Part shown: positions 14,862 through 21,259 of the stretch, piece after piece | How positions within the stretch are numbered: the stretch's first letter is position 1 | Layout: every line of letters begins with the position of its first letter | Assembly (NCBI GenBank): GCA_002373995.1 | Contig: DFLB01000054.1 | Coordinates: forward strand, 1 to 28,931 | Direction: 5' to 3' | Origin: Bacteroidales bacterium UBA3630 | GTDB lineage: Bacteria; Bacteroidota; Bacteroidia; Bacteroidales; P3 | DNA: 28,931 bases | Made by a program: the position numbers and the translations under genes | Notes under the pieces: generated by a model | What the model saw: the letters and a program-made list of their open reading frames with translations, nothing else | What the model was told of the DNA's origin: nothing | The model's database searches: none

Positions 14862-14888
14862 TCCGCACCTAATGGTACGGATTTTTTT
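14862..14888 (+). terminator. Intrinsic terminator of the sigma operon
   Basis: TCCGCACC (14862-14869) pairs with GGTACGGA (14874-14881) around a TAAT loop with one C-A mismatch, and seven T follow (14882-14888). Confidence 0.85.
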
Positions 14889-14945
14889 ATCTGTCGGCAT
14901 CTCTATCCTCGCTCAATGTCCATCATTCTCACATAGAGGGATGTG

Positions 14946-14965
14946 TGGATAAATAATCTTATCCA
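14946..14965. promoter_or_regulatory. Inverted repeat, candidate operator at the arcC promoter
   Basis: TGGATAA (14946-14952) and TTATCCA (14959-14965) are perfect 7-bp arms with a 6-base gap. The repeat covers the expected -33 position of the promoter whose -7 box is at 14981. The left arm is part of a perfect DnaA box (TGTGGATAA, 14944-14952). Confidence 0.5.
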
Positions 14966-14980
14966 ATCATTTTTTTTTCG

Positions 14981-14988
14981 TATATTTG
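14981..14988 (+). promoter_or_regulatory. -7 promoter element for arcC-argF
   Basis: TATATTTG fits TAnnTTTG. Nine T precede it (14970-14978). The -33 position (14958-14961) reads CTTA, a poor match, and lies within the inverted repeat at 14946-14965. Confidence 0.7.
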
Positions 14989-15047
14989 CACTCTCTCCAC
15001 AGGGGGAGGAATAAAATAAAATATTGACAATCAAACAATAAACCGTA

Positions 15048-15983
15048 ATGAGAAAACTGGCAGTGGTTGCATTTGGCGGCAACGCCCTTCTGCGTAGCGG
15101 TCAAAAAGGCACCTACCAAGAACAGATAGAGAATGTTGAGCGTACCTGCGAAAGCCTGTGTGCTCTTTTGAAACGCAACTACAATGTGGTCATAGGACAT
15201 GGCAACGGCCCGCAAGTAGGCAACGTCATGTTGCAGCACGAGGCTGGCAAACAACTTGGTATTCAGGCCATGCCGATGGACTTCTGCGTGGCCGAGACGC
15301 AGGGCTCGATAGCCTACTTGATTGAGATGGGGCTGCGCAATGTTATGGCCCGCAACGACATACAACGTGACGTGGTGACGTTGGTTACCCAGGTGGCGGT
15401 GAACAAGCTGGATCCGATGTTCCAGAATCCCACCAAGCCTGTGGGTCCCTACTACACTAAAGAACAGGCAGATCAGCTGGCTGCCGAGACGGGTGCCAAG
15501 TATAAAGAGGACCCGAAGGGCAACGGCTGGCGCAAGGTGGTGGCGAGCCCGAAGCCGGTGCGTATCAATAACATCAAGATCGTGAAGCAGCTGGCCACGG
15601 CAGGCCACGTGGTGGTCACCGTGGGTGGCGGCGGCATACCGGTGGTGGAGGAGAGCGACCGTGTGACGGGAGTGGAGGCTGTGATCGACAAGGATCTTGC
15701 ATCGGCCCTCTGTGCAGTGGAGATTGGCGCCGACGAGTTCTATATCCTCACCGATGTGCCCAAGGTGTATATCAACTTCCGCAAGGAGAACGAGCAGGCC
15801 CTGGACACCATCACCATAGCCCAGGCCAAGAAGTACCTTGAAGAAGGCCAGTTTGCCGAAGGCTCGATGGCTCCGAAGGTGCGTGCGGCCATCATGTTTG
15901 TGGAGCACGGCGGCAAGGAGTGCATCATCACCGAGGCCGGCCAGCTGGACAATCCCAACTGCGGCACCCGCATCGTGAGATAA
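15048..15983 (+). CDS. arcC: Carbamate kinase
   Basis: Carbamate kinase makes ATP from ADP and carbamoyl phosphate at the end of arginine or agmatine deiminase pathways. The 311 residues show the amino-acid kinase fold: VVAFGGNALLR (7-17), VIGHGNGPQVGNVMLQHEAG (about 48-67), TVGGGGIPVV, a VIDKDLASALCAVEIGADEF segment and a C-terminal MAPKVRAAIMFVEHGG. All these are standard for the family, at the usual length. It precedes ornithine carbamoyltransferase by 96 bp, with a hairpin between them. arcA is not in the window. Confidence 0.95.
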   Translation: MRKLAVVAFGGNALLRSGQKGTYQEQIENVERTCESLCALLKRNYNVVIGHGNGPQVGNVMLQHEAGKQLGIQAMPMDFCVAETQGSIAYLIEMGLRNVMARNDIQRDVVTLVTQVAVNKLDPMFQNPTKPVGPYYTKEQADQLAAETGAKYKEDPKGNGWRKVVASPKPVRINNIKIVKQLATAGHVVVTVGGGGIPVVEESDRVTGVEAVIDKDLASALCAVEIGADEFYILTDVPKVYINFRKENEQALDTITIAQAKKYLEEGQFAEGSMAPKVRAAIMFVEHGGKECIITEAGQLDNPNCGTRIVR

Positions 15984-15987
15984 AAGC

Positions 15988-16017
15988 TCAATCAGATTTT
16001 AAAAGATTTCTGATTGA
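15988..16017 (+). other. Hairpin between arcC and argF
   Basis: TCAATCAGA (15988-15996) and TCTGATTGA (16009-16017) form a perfect 9-bp stem with a 12-base loop. A-rich sequence follows, not T, so it is more likely a processing or attenuation element than a terminator. Confidence 0.6.
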
Positions 16018-16033
16018 AAACAAACAATGCAAT

Positions 16034-16068
16034 AATTCAAAATTCATAATTCATAATTCATAATTCAA
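16034..16068 (+). repeat. Five 7-bp tandem units (AATTCAT)
   Basis: AATTCAA, three AATTCAT and AATTCAA run head to tail just before the argF start at 16080. It is an AT-rich simple repeat in the 5' leader of argF. Confidence 0.85.
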
Positions 16069-16079
16069 TATTAACAAAC

Positions 16080-17081
16080 ATGGCTTACAATTTAAGAAAC
16101 CGCAACTTCCTGAAGATTCTTGACTTCAGCCCGAAGGAACTCAACTATTTGCTCGACCTGGCTCGCGACCTCAAGCGTGCGAAATATGCTGGCACAGAGC
16201 AGCCTCAATTGAAAGGCAAGAACATTGCCCTTATTTTCGAGAAGACCTCGACCCGCACCCGCTGCGCCTTTGAGGTTGGTGCCCACGACCAGGGTGCCCA
16301 TGTGACCTATCTCGGTCCTACCGGCAGCCAGATCGGCATCAAGGAGAGCATGAAAGACACCGCCCGCGTGCTGGGTCGCATGTTTGACGGCATCGAGTAT
16401 CGTGGCTTTGACCAGGCCACCGTCGAGGAGCTGGCCAAATATGCTGGCGTGCCCGTGTGGAACGGTCTTACCGCTGAGGCTCACCCCACCCAGATTCTGG
16501 CTGACTTCCTCACCATCCAGGAGCATACCGACAAGCCCCTGAACCAGGTGAAGTTTGCCTACATTGGCGATGCCCGCTACAACATGGGCAACAGCCTGAT
16601 GGTTGGCGGCGTGAAGATGGGTATGGACATCCGCATCATTGCCCCCAAGAAACTGCAGCCTGCCAAGGACCTCGTTAAGAAGTGCCAGGAGATAGCCAAA
16701 GAGACCGGCGCCAAGCTGACCGTCACCGACGACGTGGAGAAGGGCGTGAAGGGTCTTGACTTCATCTACACCGACATTTGGGTGTCGATGGGCGAACCCG
16801 ACAGCGTGTGGAAAGAGCGCATCAAGATGCTGATGCCCTACCAGGTGAACGCCGAGCTGATGAAGAAGACCGGCAACCCGAAGTGCAAATTCATGCACTG
16901 CCTGCCCGCCTACCACAACCTGGAGACCAAGGCCGGCCGCGATGTGCACGAGAAATTCGGTCTGGACGGCATCGAGGTGACCGAGGAGGTGTTCGAGAGC
17001 GAGAACAGCATCGTCTTCGACGAGGCCGAGAACCGCATGCACACCATCAAGGCTGTCATGGTGGCCACGCTGGGCGACTGA
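16080..17081 (+). CDS. argF: Ornithine carbamoyltransferase
   Basis: The enzyme interconverts ornithine plus carbamoyl phosphate and citrulline. The 333-residue sequence has the carbamoyl-phosphate motif STRTR (in FEKTSTRTRCAFEV, about 57-70), HPTQ (in AEAHPTQILADF), the ornithine-binding SMG loop (DIWVSMGEPDSV) and the catalytic HCLP (FMHCLPAYHN). The SMG loop speaks against putrescine carbamoyltransferase. With arcC just upstream, a catabolic role (citrulline to ornithine) is plausible, although an anabolic role cannot be excluded; the symbol could equally be arcB. Confidence 0.94.
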   Translation: MAYNLRNRNFLKILDFSPKELNYLLDLARDLKRAKYAGTEQPQLKGKNIALIFEKTSTRTRCAFEVGAHDQGAHVTYLGPTGSQIGIKESMKDTARVLGRMFDGIEYRGFDQATVEELAKYAGVPVWNGLTAEAHPTQILADFLTIQEHTDKPLNQVKFAYIGDARYNMGNSLMVGGVKMGMDIRIIAPKKLQPAKDLVKKCQEIAKETGAKLTVTDDVEKGVKGLDFIYTDIWVSMGEPDSVWKERIKMLMPYQVNAELMKKTGNPKCKFMHCLPAYHNLETKAGRDVHEKFGLDGIEVTEEVFESENSIVFDEAENRMHTIKAVMVATLGD

Positions 17082-17107
17082 TGCTGATTGAGTAAATGCG
17101 TTAATGT

Positions 17108-17198
17108 GTTAATGTGTTAGTGCTGGCGCACCAATCATTAGCACATTATCGTTTTTACATATTAACGCACTAACAAAATAACGCACTAACGCATTAAC
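17108..17198 (+). repeat. Long-arm inverted repeat before the transporter gene
   Basis: GTTAATGTGTTAGTG (17108-17122) pairs with CACTAACGCATTAAC (17184-17198), 15 bp with a single G-U pair, around a 61-base loop. The interval is built from TTAATGTG / CACTAACG-like short repeats. The right arm ends one base before the start codon at 17200. Confidence 0.7.
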
Positions 17199-17199
17199 T

Positions 17200-18393
17200 A
17201 TGTGGTTTACTAACTTACTTACCAGTGGGGGAGTCGGCACGACGGTGCTGATGCTTTCCGTCTCTATCTTCGCTGGCTTGCTGCTGGGCAAGTTCAAAAT
17301 CAAGGGTGTCACTCTCGGCATCACATGGGTGCTCTTTGTGGGTATCCTTATCAGTGCCCTCGGCGTGCAGTGCAACGGCGAGATGCTGCACATCATCAAG
17401 GAGTTCGGGCTCATCCTCTTTGTCACGGCTGTTGGCCTGCAGGTGGGTCCAGGTTTTTTCAAGAGTTTCAAGAAGGGCGGCTTGGCCATGAACGGCATGG
17501 CGCTTGTCAATGTGGCCCTCGGCGTGCTTATCACCTACATCATAGCCAAGACCGCAGGGCAGAGCCTGACCGACATGGCGGGTGTGTACACGGGTGCCGT
17601 CACCAACACGCCAGGCCTCTCGGCTGCGCAGCAGACGGTGCGCGACTTGGGTATGGGCGACGCTGCCGACCATCTGGCGGCGGGCTACGCGGTGGCCTAT
17701 CCGTTGGCCGTGGTGGGCATGATAGCGGTGTGCCTGCTGCTTCGCCCGCTGTGCCGCATCGACCTGAAGAAGGAGCCCGTGGCCGACGACACGACCGTGG
17801 AGCCTGCCGAGAAGAAGGCTACCCCCGTGTCGCAGCGCCATAAGGTCAACCTGATACCCATCTTCGTCATCATCGCCCTCGGCATCGTGGTGGGTTCCAT
17901 CCCCATACCGGTCGGCATGTCGGCCCCCGTGAAGCTCGGCTTGGCCGGAGGTCCGCTTGTGGTGAGCCTTGTGGGGGCCTGGCTGGGTGTGAAGAAGGGG
18001 TGGTTCACCACCGAATTCACCGAAAGCCACGGTGTGTGGATGCTGCGCGAGGTGGGCATCGCCCTCTTCCTCGCGGGAGTAGGCCTCAGTGCCGGCGGCA
18101 GCTTCCTGGCCACCATACAGGCCGGCGGCTATATGTGGGTGCTCTACGGCGTAATCATCACCATGGTGCCCCCGCTGCTGGTGGGTCTCTTCGGCCGACT
18201 GGTGCTGAAGATGAATTACTACACGCTGATGGGCTTCATCGGCGGCAGCCATACCGACCCGCCGACCCTTGCTTTTGCCAACAACATGGCTCCTGAGGGT
18301 TGCAAGCTGCCGAACACAGGCTATGCTACTGTGTATCCGTTGACGATGTTCCTGCGTATCTTCACGGCGCAGCTACTGGTGCTGATGGCGTGA
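17200..18393 (+). CDS. AspT/YidE-family transporter lacking RCK domains
   Basis: The 397-residue membrane protein matches both halves of the AspT-YidE-YbjL antiporter family: LGITWVLFVGILISALG, EFGLILFVTAVGLQVGPGFF and GAVTNTPGLSAAQQT in the first half; LREVGIALFLAGVGLSAGG and GFIGGSHTDPPTLAFANNMA in the second. About ten hydrophobic segments are visible. Family members are usually about 550 residues with two TrkA-C (RCK-like) domains between the halves. Here only a charged linker of about 30 residues (KKEPVADDTTVEPAEKKATP) remains. It may exchange substrates or products of the arcC-argF reactions, by neighbourhood only. Its last 32 bases overlap the 3' end of clpC. Confidence 0.85.
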   Translation: MWFTNLLTSGGVGTTVLMLSVSIFAGLLLGKFKIKGVTLGITWVLFVGILISALGVQCNGEMLHIIKEFGLILFVTAVGLQVGPGFFKSFKKGGLAMNGMALVNVALGVLITYIIAKTAGQSLTDMAGVYTGAVTNTPGLSAAQQTVRDLGMGDAADHLAAGYAVAYPLAVVGMIAVCLLLRPLCRIDLKKEPVADDTTVEPAEKKATPVSQRHKVNLIPIFVIIALGIVVGSIPIPVGMSAPVKLGLAGGPLVVSLVGAWLGVKKGWFTTEFTESHGVWMLREVGIALFLAGVGLSAGGSFLATIQAGGYMWVLYGVIITMVPPLLVGLFGRLVLKMNYYTLMGFIGGSHTDPPTLAFANNMAPEGCKLPNTGYATVYPLTMFLRIFTAQLLVLMA

Positions 18394-20941
18394 GGAGTTC
18401 GGCATCGAGGGCTTTGCTTGTCTCGCCCTTTTCGATTTCGAAGGTGATTTTCTCGTCAAAGGAGGTCACCTTTATGGTGTCGCCCGGGAGGATGTCGGCG
18501 CGGATGATTTCGTCGGCGAGGTCGTCCTCGATGTAGCGCTGGATGGCACGGCGCAAGGGTCGGGCGCCGTACTGTTCGTCCCAGCCTTTGCTGACGAGGA
18601 AGTCCTTGGCTTTTTCGTCCATGACGACTTCGAAGCCCATTTTGCGGATGCGCGAGAAGAGGCCGCGCAGCTCGATGTCGATAATTTTGTGGATCTCCTC
18701 GCGGCCGAGGCTGTTGAAGTAGATGATGTCGTCGATGCGGTTGAGGAACTCTGGTGCGAATGTTTTCTTGAGGCTTTTCTCGATGACGTCGCGCTGGAGG
18801 TCGCTTTTCTCGGCTTCGCGAGCTGCTGTGGCAAAGCCGACGCCCACGCCAAAGTCCTTCAGCTGGCGGGAGCCGATGTTTGAGGTCATGATGATGATGG
18901 TGTTCTTGAAGTCCACCTTGCGGCCGATGCCGTCGGTGAGGACGCCGTCGTCGAGTACCTGAAGGAGGACGTTGAAGACGTCAGGGTGGGCTTTTTCGAT
19001 TTCGTCGAGCAGGACGATAGAGTAGGGCTTGCGGCGGACGCGCTCAGTCAGTTGGCCGCCTTCTTCGTAGCCGACGTATCCCGGAGGGGCTCCGATGAGG
19101 CGGCTGACGGCGAATTTTTCCATGTATTCGCTCATATCGATGCGTATCATGGAGGCTTCGCTGTCGAAGAGGTAGCGAGCGAGGATTTTGGTGAGGTAGG
19201 TTTTGCCGACGCCTGTGGGGCCGAGGAAGAGGAAGGAGCCGATGGGACGGTTGGGGTCCTTGAGGCCGGCGCGGTTGCGACGAATGGCTTTGGCGATTTT
19301 TGCGATAGCTTCGTCCTGACCTACGACTGAGCCTTTGAGTTCGTTTTCCATCTGCATGAGGCGAGAGCTTTCGTTTTCGGCGATGCGTTCGACGGGTACG
19401 CCTGTCATCATGGCGACGACTGCTGCCACGTCTTGTTCGCCGACTTTGATTTGCTTGTTGCGTTCGTCGGCTTCCCATTTCTGGCGCATGTCGGCGAGTT
19501 TGGCTTCGAGGTCGCGCCCTTGGTCGCGCAGTTCGGCGGCTTCGTTGTAGCGTTTGCCTGCCAGCACTTCCTTCTTCTGAGCCTCGACTTTGGCGAGTTC
19601 TTCTTCGAGCTTGACGATTTCTTCGGGTACGTGCATGTTTTCAATGCGCACGCGAGCACCCGCTTCGTCGAGGGCGTCGATGGCCTTGTCTGGTTGGAGT
19701 CGGTCGCTGACGTAGCGTTCGGTGAGGTCGACGCAGGCGCGCAGCGCTTCGTCGGTGTAGTGCACCATGTGGTGTTGCTCGTATTTGTCGCGTATGTTGG
19801 AGAGTATTTCGAGGGTTTCCTCCGGGGTGGCAGGTTCGACGAGTATTTTCTGGAAACGGCGTTCGAGGGCGGTGTCTTTTTCGATGTATTGGCGGTATTC
19901 GTCGAGGGTGGTGGTGCCGATGCATTGGATGACGCCGCGTGCGAGGGCCGGTTTGAACATGTTGCTTGCGTCGAGGCTGCCGGCGGCGCTGCCGGCGCCG
20001 ACGATGGTGTGGATTTCGTCGATGAAGATGATGATGTCAGGGTTTTGTTCGAGTTCGGAGAGGATGGCTTTCATGCGTTCTTCGAACTGGCCGCGGTATT
20101 TGGTGCCGGCGACGAGGCTTGCGAGGTCGAGGCTGAGGAGTCGTTTTCCATAGAGTGTGCGGGGTATGCGGCCTTCGGCTATGCGGAGAGCGAGTCCTTC
20201 GGCGATGGCGCTTTTGCCGACGCCGCTTTCGCCGATGAGGATGGGGTTGTTTTTCTTACGGCGGCTTAGTATTTGGGCGATGCGGTCGAGTTCTTTCTGA
20301 CGGCCGACGATGGGGTCGAGTTTGCCTTCGGCGGCCAGTTTGGTGAGGTCGCGGCCGAAGTTTTCGAGTGCTGGTGTTTTGCTTTGCGAGCGTTGCTGGC
20401 GGGAGTGTTGTTCTTGTGGGTGGACGGGGTCGGCGAAGGGTTCGTCGTTGTCGTCTTCGCTGGTTTGGCTGCTGAAGTCAGGGAGCGTGCCGCTTTCGTC
20501 GGCGGCGTTGCCGCGCACGAGTCGTGAGAAGCGTTCGTAGTCGACGCCGGCTTTTTGGAGCATGTTTGAGACGAGGTTGTCGTTTTCCTGGAGCATGGCG
20601 AGGATGAGGTGCTCGGTGCGTATTTGTTTTGATTTGACTTTGATGCTTTCGAGGTAGGAGAGGCGGAGTACTTTTTCGGTCTGTCGGAGTGTGGTGATGT
20701 CGCTGTCGGCGGTGTAGCGGATGTCGGCAGCGGCGTTGCTGACTTGCCGTTCGATGCGGTCTTTGATGTCAGCGGTGTCTACGCCGAGTGCTGCGAGCAT
20801 GTTGAGGCCGCTGCATTCTCCGACGCGCATCATGCCGAGGTAGAGGTGTTCGACGCCGATGGCGCCGTTTTTGAGGCGTATGGCTTCTTCTTTGCTGAAG
20901 TTGACCGTGTTACGCATGTTTTCGCTGAGGTTTGCTTCCAT
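18362..20941 (-). CDS. clpC: ATP-dependent Clp protease ATPase subunit ClpC
   Basis: ClpC unfolds substrates and feeds them to ClpP. The 859 residues comprise a double Clp-N repeat (about 1-145), an acidic/Gln-rich spacer (150-190), AAA-1 with Walker A GESGVGKS (237-244) and Walker B IIFIDEIHT, a middle region with a UVR-type motif (GKRYNEAAELRDQGRDLEAK) and AAA-2 with GPTGVGKT near 575 and VLLDEIEKAHPDV. The VGVGF segment after AAA-2 sensor residues fits the ClpP-binding loop. It is divergent from gyrA and convergent with the transporter, overlapping it by 32 bp. Confidence 0.96.
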   Translation of the reverse strand: MEANLSENMRNTVNFSKEEAIRLKNGAIGVEHLYLGMMRVGECSGLNMLAALGVDTADIKDRIERQVSNAAADIRYTADSDITTLRQTEKVLRLSYLESIKVKSKQIRTEHLILAMLQENDNLVSNMLQKAGVDYERFSRLVRGNAADESGTLPDFSSQTSEDDNDEPFADPVHPQEQHSRQQRSQSKTPALENFGRDLTKLAAEGKLDPIVGRQKELDRIAQILSRRKKNNPILIGESGVGKSAIAEGLALRIAEGRIPRTLYGKRLLSLDLASLVAGTKYRGQFEERMKAILSELEQNPDIIIFIDEIHTIVGAGSAAGSLDASNMFKPALARGVIQCIGTTTLDEYRQYIEKDTALERRFQKILVEPATPEETLEILSNIRDKYEQHHMVHYTDEALRACVDLTERYVSDRLQPDKAIDALDEAGARVRIENMHVPEEIVKLEEELAKVEAQKKEVLAGKRYNEAAELRDQGRDLEAKLADMRQKWEADERNKQIKVGEQDVAAVVAMMTGVPVERIAENESSRLMQMENELKGSVVGQDEAIAKIAKAIRRNRAGLKDPNRPIGSFLFLGPTGVGKTYLTKILARYLFDSEASMIRIDMSEYMEKFAVSRLIGAPPGYVGYEEGGQLTERVRRKPYSIVLLDEIEKAHPDVFNVLLQVLDDGVLTDGIGRKVDFKNTIIIMTSNIGSRQLKDFGVGVGFATAAREAEKSDLQRDVIEKSLKKTFAPEFLNRIDDIIYFNSLGREEIHKIIDIELRGLFSRIRKMGFEVVMDEKAKDFLVSKGWDEQYGARPLRRAIQRYIEDDLADEIIRADILPGDTIKVTSFDEKITFEIEKGETSKALDAELLTPSAPVAAP

Positions 20942-20966
20942 TTGTTTTGTTGCTAATAACGAATTG

Positions 20967-20996
20967 CAAAAATACTACAAATAAAGGGAGAGCAAT
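20967..20996 (-). promoter_or_regulatory. clpC promoter
   Basis: Read on the minus strand, TATTTTTG (20974-20967) is preceded by an 18-bp spacer and ATTG (20996-20993), near the -33 TTTG consensus. The -7 box lies 25 bp before the clpC start. Confidence 0.7.
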
Positions 20997-21041
20997 TTCC
21001 GTGCCATTATAATTTATCAACATGGCTGTGTTGACCTTTTT

Positions 21042-21107
21042 GCTTTGGTTGTGCTTAGGTTGTGCTTAGGTTGTGCTTAGGATATGCTTAGGATGAGCTT
21101 AGTATGG
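21042..21107 (+). repeat. Array of six 11-bp units, GCTTAGG type
   Basis: Six units of exactly 11 bp start at 21042, 21053, 21064, 21075, 21086 and 21097: GCTTTGGTTGT, two GCTTAGGTTGT, GCTTAGGATAT, GCTTAGGATGA and GCTTAGTATGG. Same family as the array at 7013-7077. Confidence 0.92.
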
Positions 21108-21185
21108 GGTGTGGATTTGTGTGGGGTGTTTATAAGGGTGTGGAAAAAAGTGGTGTGGAGTGGTGTTTATGTTAAAAAAAAGTTG

Positions 21186-21193
21186 TATTTTTG
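21186..21193 (+). promoter_or_regulatory. -7 promoter element for gyrA
   Basis: TATTTTTG fits the -7 consensus, 66 bp upstream of gyrA. The expected -33 position reads GTGT, so the upstream box is poor. Confidence 0.6.
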
Positions 21194-21259
21194 TATTTAG
21201 CCCCGTTGTGGGGATGAAGTTATAATATATTAGGATACAATTAAATATAAGGATATTCA

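Larger units (their letters stand above)
20942..21259. other. 318-bp clpC-gyrA divergent intergenic region
   Basis: It contains the clpC promoter, the six-unit 11-bp array (21042-21107), a G/T-rich stretch (about 21107-21165) and the gyrA -7 element. No small ORF or RNA gene was recognised. Confidence 0.7.

Noticed and set aside
14944..14967. DnaA box and near-box as a replication origin
   Set aside because: One perfect and one weak box are too few; no dnaA gene, AT-rich unwinding element or box cluster is present.
15605..15612. CCACGTGG in arcC as a parS site
   Set aside because: Only the 8-bp core fits; the flanking bases do not match the 16-bp parS palindrome.
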